Shown in pieces: positions 34,677 to 43,893 of a stretch of DNA of 64,000 nucleotides. A program made the translations under genes and the position numbers. Within the stretch, counting starts at the first letter, position 1. Every line of letters begins with the position of its first letter. The DNA comes from CAVVYV01 sp963752585 (lineage in GTDB: Bacteria > Actinomycetota > Thermoleophilia > Solirubrobacterales > 70-9). A model generated the notes under the pieces. That model had not been told where the DNA came from, made no database searches, and worked only from the letters and a program-made list of their open reading frames with translations. The stretch is from assembly GCA_963752585.1 (NCBI GenBank), contig CAVVYV010000001.1, positions 1 to 64,000 on the forward strand, written 5' to 3'.

Positions 34677-35895
34677 CTAGCCGGCGAGGATGCTGGTGTC
34701 GCCGAAGGCGAGCCGGCGAAGCAGCGGCGAGGGCCGGTAGGCCTCCCCGTGGGTTTCCCGCAGCTCCTCGAGGGTGCCCACCGCCCGGGCGAAGCCGAGC
34801 CCCTCTCCCCACTCGAGCGGGCCCAGCGGCCAGTTGAAGCCGAGCCGCATCGCGATGTTGATGTCCTCGGCTGAGGCGACCCGCTCGCCGAGGGCGAAGC
34901 AGGCCTCGTTCGCGATCTGGGCGCCGAGCCGGCCGAGGACCGAGCGGGCCGAGCGGCCCGGCGATCCGCTCCAGCTCGTCGTCGTCGAACACCGGCCGCT
35001 CTGCGTCCACCTCGGGGTCGGGGTCGCGATGCCGCTCCCCCTCGTAGGAGTAGAAGCCGCGCCCGCTCTTCCGGCCGAGGCGGCCGGCGGCGACCATCCG
35101 CGCCTGGATCGGGTGGGGGCGCCAGCGCGGCTCGCCGAAGGACTGCTCGTGGAAGGAGCGGGCGACGGCGAAGTTGACGTCGACGCCGATCAGGTCGATC
35201 AGCTCGAACGGCCCCATCCGGAAGCCGCCGCCGAGCCGGTAGACGCGGTCGATCTCGTCGTGTGAGCCGAGTCCCTCGCCGAGCATCCGCAGCGCCTCGA
35301 GGGTGAACGGGCGGACACAGCGGTTGCCGACGAAGCCGACCGAGTCGCGGGCTCGGATCGGGGTCTTCCCCATCCGCCGGGCGGCCTCGGTGGCCGTCTC
35401 GAGAGCGCCGGCGGAGCTGTCGTCCCCGGCCACCACCTCGACCAGGTCCATGAGCACGGGGGGATTGAAGAAGTGCATCCCGACCACCCGCTCGGGCCCA
35501 GGGGTGGGCGCGGCGATCGCGGTCACCGAGAGCGAGGAGGTGTTGGTGGCGAGCACCGCCCCTGGGCCGCAGGCCTCGGCGAGGGCGGCGAAGAGCCGCC
35601 GCTTCAGCTCGAGGTCCTCGGGCGCCGCCTCGATCACCAGATCGCATCCGGCCAGGGACCCGATCTCGGGGCCGCCGGTGGTGAGGCGCTCGAGGGCCTG
35701 CTCGGCCTCGGACTCGCTCCAGCGCCCCCGCTCGACCCCCTTCGCGAGCCCGTCGCGGATCCGCGTGATCCCCGTCTCCAGCGCCGCCGCGTCGGGATCC
35801 TGGATCACGGTCTCGAGGCCGCCGAGGATCGCGGCCTGGGCGATCCCGGCGCCCATCGTCCCCGCGCCGGCGATCCCGATCCGCTCGAGGCTCAC
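34677..35895 (-). CDS. 3-hydroxyacyl-CoA dehydrogenase (one frame break)
   Basis: About 405 residues when joined over a break near 34958. The NAD-binding motif GIAGAGTMGAGIAQAAILGG starts the protein. LATNTSSLSVTAIA, the catalytic His region RVVGMHFFNPPVLMDLVEVV and DSVGFVGNRCVRPF follow. It has two C-terminal 3HCDH domains (GRGFYSYEGE, then INIAMRLGFNWPLGP and RLAFGDTSILAG). That layout suits PaaH/FadB2-type enzymes oxidising 3-hydroxyacyl-CoA in beta-oxidation or phenylacetate breakdown. It sits 15 bases after the enoyl-CoA hydratase gene. Confidence 0.88.
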
Positions 35896-35910
35896 CTCAC
35901 GACCGCCTCA

Positions 35911-36678
35911 CTAGCGGCCGTGGAAGTCGGGCCGGCGCTTCTCGAGGAAGGCCTGCATCGCCTCGACCCGGTCCTCGGTCGCCATCGCAACCCCGAACAG
36001 CCGGCGCTCGGCCTCGACCCCGGCGGTGAGCCCGGTCTCCTCGGCGGTCAGGACCGCCTCCTTCGCCAGCCGCGCCGCCAGCGGCGGCCGCCGGGCGATC
36101 ACCTCGGCGAGCTCCATCGCCTTCTCCAGCCATTCGCGCTTCCCGGTCACCTGGTTGACCAGCCCCATCGCCTGGGCCTCCTTGGCGCCGAAGCGCCGGC
36201 CGGTGAGGACCAGCTCCATCGCGCGGGCCTTGCCGATCGTCCTCGCCAGGCGCTGGGTGCCGCCGCCGCCGGGGATGATCGCCAGGGTGATCTCGGGCTG
36301 GCCGAACTCGGCGCTCTCCGAGGCGACGATCATGTCGCAGAGCAGCGCGAGCTCGCAGCCGCCACCGAGCGCCCAGCCGGAGACGGCGGCGACCATCGGT
36401 GTCCGGACCGAGGCCATCCGGCGCCAGAAGGACTCGGTCGGGCTGAGCTCGTCGCCGATCCGATGCTCGCTCAGCGCCTTGACGTCGGCACCGGCGGCGA
36501 AGGCCTCGTCGTCGCCGGCGATCACGATGCAGTGGACGTCCTCGTCCGCGTCGAATCCCGAGACCGCCTCGACCAGCTCCTCGCGAAGCGCGGGGGAGAG
36601 GGCGTTGCGGGCCTCGGGGCGGTTCAGCCGGCAGAGGGCGACGTGGCCCTCGACCCCGGAGAGGACCAACTCAGGCAT
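35911..36678 (-). CDS. Enoyl-CoA hydratase
   Basis: A 255-residue crotonase-fold enzyme that hydrates trans-2-enoyl-CoA. It has the CoA-binding and oxyanion regions NRPEARNALSPALREELVEA, FAAGADVKAL and SGWALGGGCELALLCDMIVA. The two catalytic glutamates are expected in GGGCELALLCD and FGQPEITLAIIPGGGGTQRL. Length is normal. Its start overlaps the end of the acyl-CoA dehydrogenase gene by 8 bases, so the beta-oxidation genes are translated together. Confidence 0.92.
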   Translation of the reverse strand: MPELVLSGVEGHVALCRLNRPEARNALSPALREELVEAVSGFDADEDVHCIVIAGDDEAFAAGADVKALSEHRIGDELSPTESFWRRMASVRTPMVAAVSGWALGGGCELALLCDMIVASESAEFGQPEITLAIIPGGGGTQRLARTIGKARAMELVLTGRRFGAKEAQAMGLVNQVTGKREWLEKAMELAEVIARRPPLAARLAKEAVLTAEETGLTAGVEAERRLFGVAMATEDRVEAMQAFLEKRRPDFHGR

Positions 36679-37846
36679 CGGGAGATGCGGGCGGAACCAT
36701 CGCGTTGATCCCGGTCACCCCGCGGCCGATGATCAGCTTGTGGATCTGGGAGGTGCCCTCATACAGGGTGGTCACCCGGGCGTCGCGGAGGTAGCGCTCG
36801 ACCGGGTAGTCGTCGACGTAGCCGGCCCCGCCGTGAACCTGGATCGCGGCGTTCGCGCACTCGACCGCCGCCTCGGTCGCGTAGTACTTGGCGATCGAGG
36901 TCTCGATCGTGTTCGGCTCCCCCCGGACCTTGAGATCGCCGGCGCGCCAGACGAGCATCCGGGCGGCGTCGCGCTTCACCACCATCTCGGCGATCAGCTC
37001 CTGGACGAGCTGGAAGCTCCCGATTGGGACGCCGAACTGCTTGCGCTCCTGGGCGTAGCTCACCGAGGCGTCGACGCAGCCGTCGCAGATCCCGACGCAC
37101 CCGGCGGCGACGCTGTAGCGCCCGTTGTCGAGGGCGCTCATCGCCACCTTGAACCCGTCCCCGATCTCCCCGAGCATCGCCTCGTCGGGGACCTCGACCT
37201 CGTCGAGGGAGATCTCGGCGGTGTCGGATGAGCGAAGGCCGAGCTTGCCGTGGATCTCCTGGGAGCTGTAGCCGTCGTGCGCGGTCGGGACCAGGAAGCA
37301 GGCGAGCCCCTTGTGCTTCTTCTCGGGATCGGTCTGGGCGAAGACGAGCGCCAGCTCGGCCACGTTCCCCATCGAGATCCACATCTTGTTGCCGGTGATC
37401 GACCAGCCCGAGTCGGTCTTCCTCGCCCGGGTTCGGAGGCTGGCGGCGTCGGATCCGAAGTCCGGCTCGGTGAGCGCGAAGCAGCCGAGCGCCTCGCCCG
37501 AGCAGAGCCGAGGCAGCCACTCCCGCTTCTGCTCCTCGGTTCCCCAGCGCTCGATCGACCCGCAGACGAGCGATGTCTGGACCGAGACCACCGTGCGCGC
37601 CGAGGAGTCGGCGCGGCCGACCTGCTCGACGATCAGCCCGTAGGAGAGATAGTCGAGGCCGCGGCCGCCGTACTCCTCGGCGACCGGCGCCCCGAGGTAG
37701 CCGACCTCGCCGAGCTTGCTCGCCAGCTCCCGGTCGAAGCGTCCGGCCCGATCGTTGTCCCGGACCCGGGGCGCGATCTCCCGGTCGCAGAACTCCCGCG
37801 CCGAATCGGCGATCAGGCGCTGCTCGTCGCTCAGCTCGAAATCCAA
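36671..37846 (-). CDS. Acyl-CoA dehydrogenase
   Basis: A 391-residue flavoenzyme making the first double bond in beta-oxidation. Visible are LSDEQRLIADSAREFCDREI, GCFALTEPDFGSDAASLRTR with GWSITGNKMWISMG (FAD binding), ERKQFGVPIGSFQLVQ, QVHGGAGYVDDYPVERYLRD and ARVTTLYEGTSQIHKLIIGR, where the glutamate of YEGTS is the catalytic base. It resembles short-chain or glutaryl-type dehydrogenases. It follows the class IV aminotransferase by 21 bases and overlaps the hydratase gene. Confidence 0.93.
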   Translation of the reverse strand: MDFELSDEQRLIADSAREFCDREIAPRVRDNDRAGRFDRELASKLGEVGYLGAPVAEEYGGRGLDYLSYGLIVEQVGRADSSARTVVSVQTSLVCGSIERWGTEEQKREWLPRLCSGEALGCFALTEPDFGSDAASLRTRARKTDSGWSITGNKMWISMGNVAELALVFAQTDPEKKHKGLACFLVPTAHDGYSSQEIHGKLGLRSSDTAEISLDEVEVPDEAMLGEIGDGFKVAMSALDNGRYSVAAGCVGICDGCVDASVSYAQERKQFGVPIGSFQLVQELIAEMVVKRDAARMLVWRAGDLKVRGEPNTIETSIAKYYATEAAVECANAAIQVHGGAGYVDDYPVERYLRDARVTTLYEGTSQIHKLIIGRGVTGINAMVPPASPDA

Positions 37847-37867
37847 GGGCTAGGTGAGGTGAGACTG

Positions 37868-38654
37868 TCACAGCTCGCGGTCCCTCACCGAGCTGAAGGC
37901 CTCGGTCGCCTCCCGGGTGCGAGGGCCCGGGCACTCGGCCAGCTCCTTGCCGTCGATCGCGGAGACCGGCTGGACCTCGCGAGTGGTCGAGGCGAGGAAG
38001 GCCTCGCCGGCGTCCAGCGCTTCGTCGAGGCTGAAGCTGCCCTCCTCGACCTCGAGCTCGCGGACGATCCGCGCCCTGGTGATCGACTCGAGGACGCCGA
38101 CCTCGATCGCCGGCGTTCGGAGGGAGCCGCCGGCGGTCGCCCAGAACAGGGTCGAGGTCGGAGCCTCGAGCACGATCCCGTCCGGTCGCACCAGGACCGC
38201 CTCGTCGGCGCCCCTGCCCTGGGCGATCCGGGTCGCCTGCATGTTCGCGGCGTAGGAGAGTGACTTCACCCCGGTGAGGATGACGCTGGGCGAGTAGCGA
38301 ACCGAGGCGAGCGAGACGGTCTCGCCGCGCGGCGGCAGGTTCTCGGTGAGAAGGATCCGGCGGCCGCCGCGGGTGATCACGATCCGCAGCTGGCCGTCCT
38401 CCTCGCCGAAGCGCTCGAGCAGGGTCGGGATCTCCCGCTCGAGGGCGTCGCGCTCGACGGGCAGCTCGATCGCCGCGGCCGAGCGCCCCAACCGGTCGAG
38501 ATGGTCACCGAGCGCGAACGGGGCTCCCCGCGTAGAGCCGGATCACCTCGAAGACGCCGTCGCCCCGCAGGAGGCCGTCGTCGCCCGGCGGGACCCGTGC
38601 GTCGGCGGTGTCGGTGATCGAGCCGTCGACGCTGGCGAGCTCCGGGGCGGGCAC
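37868..38654 (-). CDS. Class IV aminotransferase (branched-chain or ADC-lyase like; one frame break)
   Basis: About 262 residues from a GTG at 38654, with a break near 38520. The start reads VPAPELASVDGSITDTADAR then GDDGLLRGDGVFEVIRLYAG. After the break PFALGDHLDRLGRSAAAIEL continues, with the PLP lysine in GVKSLSYAANMQATRIAQG and substrate loop DGIVLEAPTSTLFWATAG. Members of this fold include IlvE, D-amino acid aminotransferase and PabC; the sequence alone does not settle which. Being first in the beta-oxidation operon hints at amino acid or folate-side metabolism feeding it, which is inference. Confidence 0.82.
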
Positions 38655-38852
38655 GCGGCGAGGCTATCGGAGCCGGACGTTCGGCTTCGCGGGCGCTCAG
38701 ACACGCCCCTTGCGTCCACCGAGATCTGATCCAACACTCGTCCAAGTTCCGCATACCTACTAAAGTTTCGTTTACCCTCCTCACTAATGGGTAGTCGGAT
38801 TTGGGGATGTTGCTGGACGTACACGGGGACTCGCGAACTGAGGAGGAAGTCG

Positions 38853-40233
38853 ATGGATCGGCACCGACGGACAAGACGCTTCACCGCGCTGGCGGCGCTA
38901 TCGGCTGCCCTCGCCGTTTCCGCTATCGCCCCATCGATCGCCTCCGGGCAAAACGTCGTCGGCGATGTCCTCCAGGGCCTTGGGGCTCGGGGGCGGCGCC
39001 GCGCCGCAGCAGCAGCAGGGAGAGACCGGCTACCAGCCGCCCCTCCACGGCAACAACCCCCACGGGCAGGGCACCGCGATCACCGGGGACTTTCTCCCAA
39101 GCAGCGAGCTGCCCTACTCGGGCGATCCGACCGGCGGCGAGGGATGCCCGGACCCGACGGACTGTGAGGAGGTCGTGATCGGCCGCTCCCGCGGCGAGAA
39201 GAACAACCCCTACCACGGCCACGTCACCATCCTCTCGGTGCTCGGGAACGAGTTCCCGCCGGGGGGCGTGGACACCGGGCCGGGTGAGAGCGAGAGCTTC
39301 AGTCCACTCGGCGTCTTCTTTGGGCCGCTCTGCGCCGGCAGCGGGGGCGCGATCTGCCTCGGAGCCCTTGAGGCCAACTCAGAGACCACCCAGAACAGCT
39401 CGAAGAACAGCTTCGAGTTCGTCCGCTTGAACTCCAACAGCCCGTTCGGCCAGGCGGGAGTCAGTCTGTTCAGGTCGGAGGGGAACATCGAGGAGGACCA
39501 GAACTGTCAGCGCTCCGAGGGCAGCTCGTCGGCCGCGCGCGTCTCCGCGAGCCAGAACGAGGACGTCAGCAATGGCGCCGAGCCACGGCAGAACGGTGGG
39601 TTCGAGCTCAGGGTCCTGAGCTCGAGCGCCGAGTCGCAGGCGTGCAACAACTCCGCCCCGACTCAGACCAACGAGTCGAGCGTGTTCAACTCGGCTTCAA
39701 CGGAGAGACGCTTCACCTTCAGCAGTGCGAGGATGAGACGCTGTTCAACTTCTTCCTCGTCGCGGTCATCTGCAACGCCGATGACACGAACGGCGACGGC
39801 GAGGCATGTGCACCAGGCCCCGGTGCCCTACGGCGTGCGGGAGGCTTTCAACGTGTTCATCCTGCCGTTCTTCCTCCCGGATCCGGTGGCGGCATCGCAG
39901 CGAGGGATCAATGGCGAGGACGGCCCTCTGGCGCTGATCAAGGCGACAGTCGCGGCGTCGGAGAGCCACGCGGTCGCTCCGCCGGCGCCTACCACACCAT
40001 CGACGCCCGGCTCCGGCACGGTGGCCGGGGCCGTGGGCGGCCAGCCTGGAGCCGGCCCGAGTGGCCAGGAGGCTCCCGGCGGTCCGGTATCGAGGGAGGC
40101 TCGCCCGGGCGACGAAGACCTCGCGTTCACGGGCTCCGATGTCCTGATCCTCGGATTGATCGGGATCGGCCTGGTGATGGCCGGATTGGCGACGACGCGC
40201 CGCGCCGTCCGTCATCGCCGAGCGACGGTCTAG
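38853..40233 (+). CDS. Secreted protein with LAFTG wall-sorting signal (several frame breaks)
   Basis: About 460 residues when joined. MDRHRRTRRFTALAALSAAL and the following SIASGQ form a signal peptide, with AGGAGGAAG before the ATG. The frame moves near 38975 and again near 39695 and 39810; the middle reads GFNGETLHLQQCEDETLFNF in another frame. No enzymatic domain is recognised; the body is Ser/Asn/Gln-rich. A Pro/Ala/Gly-rich stretch leads to the C-terminal DLAFTGSDVLILGLIGIGLV, a hydrophobic helix and a basic tail, a sorting signal of the LAxTG type used by actinobacterial class E sortases. Confidence 0.75.
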
Positions 40234-40283
40234 CGGAGGGCAGGGGAGGGGCGGCGCCGGCCGGCGCCGCGCCCCAGGCGATT

Positions 40284-40307
40284 GGGGGCGCTCTCGCAGG
40301 CGCCCCC
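40284..40307. terminator. Strong GC hairpin, probable terminator, one of three in a row
   Basis: GGGGGCGC and GCGCCCCC form a perfect 8-pair stem with an 8-base loop. Two further hairpins flank it: 40248-40275 (13-base arm against a 15-base arm with a small bulge) and 40324-40347 (9 pairs with one wobble). There is no T-run, as often in high-GC bacteria. They fill the gap after the LAFTG protein gene. Confidence 0.55.
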
Positions 40308-40372
40308 GGTCGCAGCCCAGCGAGGGGGGCGCCGGAGGGCGCTCCCCATCGGAATCCCGCGAAACTGCGGAC

Positions 40373-40981
40373 ATGCCGACGCGACAGCGGGCGCGGCTTC
40401 GCTCCCCGGGCCAGCTCTGGGGCCGGCGGACGATCCTGGCCGGGCTCGTTCTGATCGCGGTCGCCCTCGTTGGTGCGGTGATCGTCTGGCTTGAGGACGA
40501 CGACGACGGCAACCAGAGACAGGGCCAGGAGAATGTCGACGTGCCGCTGACCCCGGCGGGTGAGTCATTCGACGACCCGAAGAGCGGGATCGCGGTGAGC
40601 TGGCCGAGCGACTGGACCAAGCTGGAGAAGGGCGGGGTCCTCGCTTTTCGAAGCCCCGACATGGCGGTCCTGGTCGGGATCTCCGCCCCCGCTGACGCCC
40701 GGGATGCCGACGAACTGCGCAAGGGTGCGATCGCGGAGACCGCCGACGAGTACGAGAATCCGGTGGTGCGCCCGGGCAAGGGCCGGACGATCGGGGGCCT
40801 CCAGGCCACCGGCGCGACGATCGGCGGACAGCGCGCTGAAGGAAGGAGCGTCAGCCTGATCGCGGTTGCCGCCGGCAAGCAGAGGGCCTACCTGCTCGAG
40901 GTGGTGAGAGCCGAGAACGCCCCGACGGAGCGGTTGGCGGAGGCTCAGCTGATCCTCAACTCGCTGCAGCTCAGCAAGTAG
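40373..40981 (+). CDS. Membrane-anchored protein of unknown function
   Basis: A 202-residue protein: a basic N-terminus (MPTRQRARLRSPGQLWGRR), one membrane helix (TILAGLVLIAVALVGAVIVW), an acidic linker, then a globular extracellular domain starting near DDPKSGIAVSWPSDWTKLEK. That opening recalls the PsbP/LpqN-like fold, which begins with a similar fSxPxgW segment. No ligand site is identifiable. It is convergent with the thiolase gene. Confidence 0.7.
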   Translation: MPTRQRARLRSPGQLWGRRTILAGLVLIAVALVGAVIVWLEDDDDGNQRQGQENVDVPLTPAGESFDDPKSGIAVSWPSDWTKLEKGGVLAFRSPDMAVLVGISAPADARDADELRKGAIAETADEYENPVVRPGKGRTIGGLQATGATIGGQRAEGRSVSLIAVAAGKQRAYLLEVVRAENAPTERLAEAQLILNSLQLSK

Positions 40982-40985
40982 GGGT

Positions 40986-42203
40986 TCAGGCGGCGGTGTT
41001 CTCGACCACCGTCGCGACCCCCTGGCCGACGCCGACGCAGAGCGTCGCCAGCCCGTAACGAGCCTTCCGGCGTCGCAGCTCCCAGACGAGTGCGGTCATC
41101 AGGCGCGCCCCGGAGCACCCGAGCGGGTGGCCGAGCGCGATCGCCCCGCCGTTGACGTTGAGGCGCTCCTCGTCGATTCCGAGCTCGCCGGCGCTCGCCA
41201 GCACCTGGGAGGCGAACGCCTCGTTGAGCTCGATCAAGTCGATCTCCTCCAGCTCGAGGCCGGCGGCCGCGAGCGCCCTGCGGGTGGCCGGGACCGGGCC
41301 GATCCCCATGTAGGCGGGGTCGACCCCCGCCACCCCGATCGAGACGACCCGGGCGAGGGGCTCGCGGCCGAGCTCGGCGGCCGTCTCCTCGTTGGTCATC
41401 AGCAGGCAGGCGGCGCCGTCGTTGAGGGTGGACGCGTTCCCGGCGGTGACGGTGCCGCCATCGCGAAACGCCGCGGGCAGCTTCGCGAGCTTCTCGAGCG
41501 AGGTGTCCTCGCGGGGCCCCTCGTCGACGCTCACCGTCACCGGGTCGTCTCCGCGCCGCCCGGCGGGCACCTCGACCGGCACGATCTCCTCGGCGAAGCG
41601 GCCCTCCCTCGTGGCCGCCACCGCTCGCTGGTGGCTCTGCAGGGCGAAGCGGTCCTGGGCCTCGCGGCCGATCGAGTAGCGCTCGGCGACGTTCTCCCCG
41701 GTCTCGCCCATCGACTCGGTCGAATGAAGCTCCTCCATCCGCGGGTTGATCATCCGCCAGCCGAGGGTGGTGTCGTAGAGCGTCTGCTCCCCTCGCGCCA
41801 GCCCCCGCTCGGGCTTCGGCAGCACCCACGGCGCCCTGCTCATCGACTCGACCCCGCCGGCCAGGTAGAGGGATCCCTCGCCGAGGCGGAGAGCGCGAGA
41901 GGCCTGGTTGATCGCCTCCAGCCCCGAGGCGCAAAGGCGATTCACGGTGACGCCAGGGGTCTCGACCGGGAGGCCCGCGAGCAGCGCCGCCATCCTGGCG
42001 ACATCGCGGTTGTCCTCGCCGGACTGGTTCGCGGCGCCCAGATAGACGTCGTCGATCCGCTCGGGGTCGAGTTCGTTCCGCTCCACGATCGCGCGAACCA
42101 CGTGGGCGGCGAGATCGTCCGGGCGGACCCCGGAGAGAGATCCGCGATAGCCGCCCATCGGGGTTCGGAGGGCGTCGACGATCACGGCCTCGGGCACGCG
42201 CAT
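40986..42203 (-). CDS. Acetyl-CoA acyltransferase (thiolase)
   Basis: A 405-residue thiolase cleaving 3-ketoacyl-CoA. The acyl-forming cysteine is in VNRLCASGLEAINQA, and the other catalytic residues are in NVNGGAIALGHPLGCSGARL (His) and LATLCVGVGQG (Cys). RTPMGGYRGSLSGVRPDDL at the start and ELNEAFASQVL complete the family. It resembles 3-oxoadipyl-CoA/PcaF-PaaJ thiolases as much as FadA. It could complete the beta-oxidation set at 34677-37846, although it lies in a separate transcription unit. Confidence 0.92.
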   Translation of the reverse strand: MRVPEAVIVDALRTPMGGYRGSLSGVRPDDLAAHVVRAIVERNELDPERIDDVYLGAANQSGEDNRDVARMAALLAGLPVETPGVTVNRLCASGLEAINQASRALRLGEGSLYLAGGVESMSRAPWVLPKPERGLARGEQTLYDTTLGWRMINPRMEELHSTESMGETGENVAERYSIGREAQDRFALQSHQRAVAATREGRFAEEIVPVEVPAGRRGDDPVTVSVDEGPREDTSLEKLAKLPAAFRDGGTVTAGNASTLNDGAACLLMTNEETAAELGREPLARVVSIGVAGVDPAYMGIGPVPATRRALAAAGLELEEIDLIELNEAFASQVLASAGELGIDEERLNVNGGAIALGHPLGCSGARLMTALVWELRRRKARYGLATLCVGVGQGVATVVENTAA

Positions 42204-42226
42204 GACTGTACCCTCGACCCAGGGGT

Positions 42227-42569
42227 ATGACCGTGATCGCGTTCATCCTGGCGCTGCTCGTCGTCCTGGTCCTGTTGGTGGTCCTGACGGCGCGGCTGAC
42301 GCGCGACTACAGCGTCTCCGAGCTGCTCGATTGGAAGCCGACCCGCTCGCCCGAGGTCGAGGCCCAGAACGAGATCGACGACGTCCAGCAGATGATCGAC
42401 GCCCAGAACGAGCTTCGGCGCAAGCGCGGCGCGAAGGAGATCACCGAGGAAGACGTCCAGCGCCAGGCGCGCGAGGACCAGGCGTTCAGGGCGCGCGGCC
42501 GTGGGCCCTTCGCCCAGAGCGGGCGACGAGGACGACGAGGGTGCGAGCCGCCAGCGGAAGCGAAGCTGA
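42227..42569 (+). CDS. Small membrane protein with a charged cytoplasmic tail (one frame break)
   Basis: About 113 residues: one N-terminal membrane helix (MTVIAFILALLVVLVLLVVL), then DYSVSELLDWKPTRSPEVEA and a helical charged tail. A shift near 42518 restores a natural end GDEDDEGASRQRKRS with TGA at 42567; without it the frame runs to 42604. Function is unknown. It is divergent from the thiolase gene with only 23 bases between them. Confidence 0.6.
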
Positions 42570-42588
42570 GCAGGCAGGCGTTTAGTCG

Positions 42589-43071
42589 GTGGCCCGGGCC
42601 CTGATCGTCGGCTGCGGCTGCCGCGGCCGGGAGCTCGGGGCGCTGCTCGGCGGAGCGCGGTTGGCGGGTGCGCGGGACCAGCCGCTCGCCCGAGGGGCTT
42701 GGGGCGATCGAGGCCGCCGGGCTGGAGCCGGCGGGGGCCGACCCGCACCGGCCCGGCACCGTGCTCGAGCTCTGCGGCGACGTCACCGTGGTCGTCTGGC
42801 TGCTCGGCTCGGCCCGCGGCGAGCCGGAGGCGATCGCCGCGATCCACGGCCCGCGGCTCGAGCGGCTGCTGGAGAAGCTGGTTGACTCGCCGGTGCGCGG
42901 CTTCGCCTACGAGGCCAGCGGCGCGGCGGGTGATGGCCACCTGCGCGGCGGCGGGAGATCGTCGAGCGGGCGGCCGGCACCTGGCGGATTCCGGTCGTGT
43001 CGATCGAGGACGAGCGCGACGCCGCCGGCTGGGCCGAGCGGACCGCGACCGCGGTCACCGAGCTGGTCTAG
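42589..43071 (+). CDS. Rossmann-type NAD(P)-binding protein, epimerase-like (two frame breaks)
   Basis: About 160 residues joined over breaks near 42662 and 42932. It starts VARALIVGCGCRGRELGALL, a dinucleotide-binding turn of the GxGxxG kind (here GCGCRG). RVRGTSRSPEGLGAIEAAGL and TVVVWLLGSARGEPEAIAAI follow, and it ends AERTATAVTELV. The pattern matches small epimerase-like Rossmann proteins that lack a catalytic domain. The reaction, if any, is unknown. Confidence 0.6.
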
Positions 43072-43074
43072 GGC

Positions 43075-43755
43075 CTAGGGCCCGGTCTCAGCCTTGGACT
43101 GCGTGCCGCAGGGGCTGTCCGAGGCCGGGGGATAGGCGTTGCCCGGCTCGCCGCACGGTCCGGAGGGGCTCCGGGTGGGGCTCAGCTGAGAGTTGGTCGA
43201 CCACGGCGCCTTGTCGGGGTAGCTCTCCGGCGCGGTGTCGAAGGCGGCCACCGCCAGCGTCCAGCCGCCGAGGACGACCACGACCACGGCCGCGACGGCG
43301 GCAAAGAAGATCAGCTGGCTGCGGCGCGAGGGGCCGTACGAATGGCCGACCACCTCCCGCCGCTTGTCCTGGCCCATCGCGTCCAGGTCCGAGGGCTCGC
43401 GCGTCTCCTCCTTGGCCGGGCGGGCCGGGGGCTTCCCGCGAGCGGGGGCCTTCGCACGAGCCGGGGGCTTCGAACCGGCGGAGGTCTTCGCTCGGGCGGG
43501 AGGCTTCGAACCGGCGGAGGTCTTCGCTCGAGCGGGGGCCTTCGAGCGGGAGGCACTCGACCGGGCTCCCGATTTCGCCGGGGTCCTCTTCGAGGCCTGC
43601 GCCTTCTTCGACGCCGCCGTCTGCTTCGAGCGGGCTCCGCTCGAACGTCCCTTTGCCGAGCTCGCCGAGCTCGATCGGCCCTTCGCCGAGCTCGATCGGC
43701 CCTTCGCCGAGCTGGCTGAACTGGACCGCCCCCCCGATCTCCTCCGCTGCGCCAT
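43075..43755 (-). CDS. Membrane protein with a histone-H1-like Lys/Ala/Pro-rich N-terminal tail
   Basis: About 227 residues from ATG 43755 (MAQRRRSGGRSSSASSAKGR). The first 120 residues are low-complexity and very basic, with repeated SSAKGRSS and GSKPPARAKTSA blocks like those of eukaryote-type H1 and HC1/HC2 proteins. One membrane helix follows (SQLIFFAAVAAVVVVVLGGW), then a short extracellular tail with two cysteines (SGPCGEPG, DSPCGTQ). The basic tail would be cytoplasmic and might touch DNA or the ribosome. No family is claimed. Confidence 0.65.
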   Translation of the reverse strand: MAQRRRSGGRSSSASSAKGRSSSAKGRSSSASSAKGRSSGARSKQTAASKKAQASKRTPAKSGARSSASRSKAPARAKTSAGSKPPARAKTSAGSKPPARAKAPARGKPPARPAKEETREPSDLDAMGQDKRREVVGHSYGPSRRSQLIFFAAVAAVVVVVLGGWTLAVAAFDTAPESYPDKAPWSTNSQLSPTRSPSGPCGEPGNAYPPASDSPCGTQSKAETGP

Positions 43756-43893
43756 CCCGGCAACAATAGCGCCGCCGCTACCCAGTTTTCCACCGACAAC
43801 CGCGCCTCGCGCCCCGCTTAGGAGTAGGGTTGTGCGCGGAGTGAATAGGTAAAATCCGATCAGGATTACGACACTTAGGAGAGCGAGAGCGAA

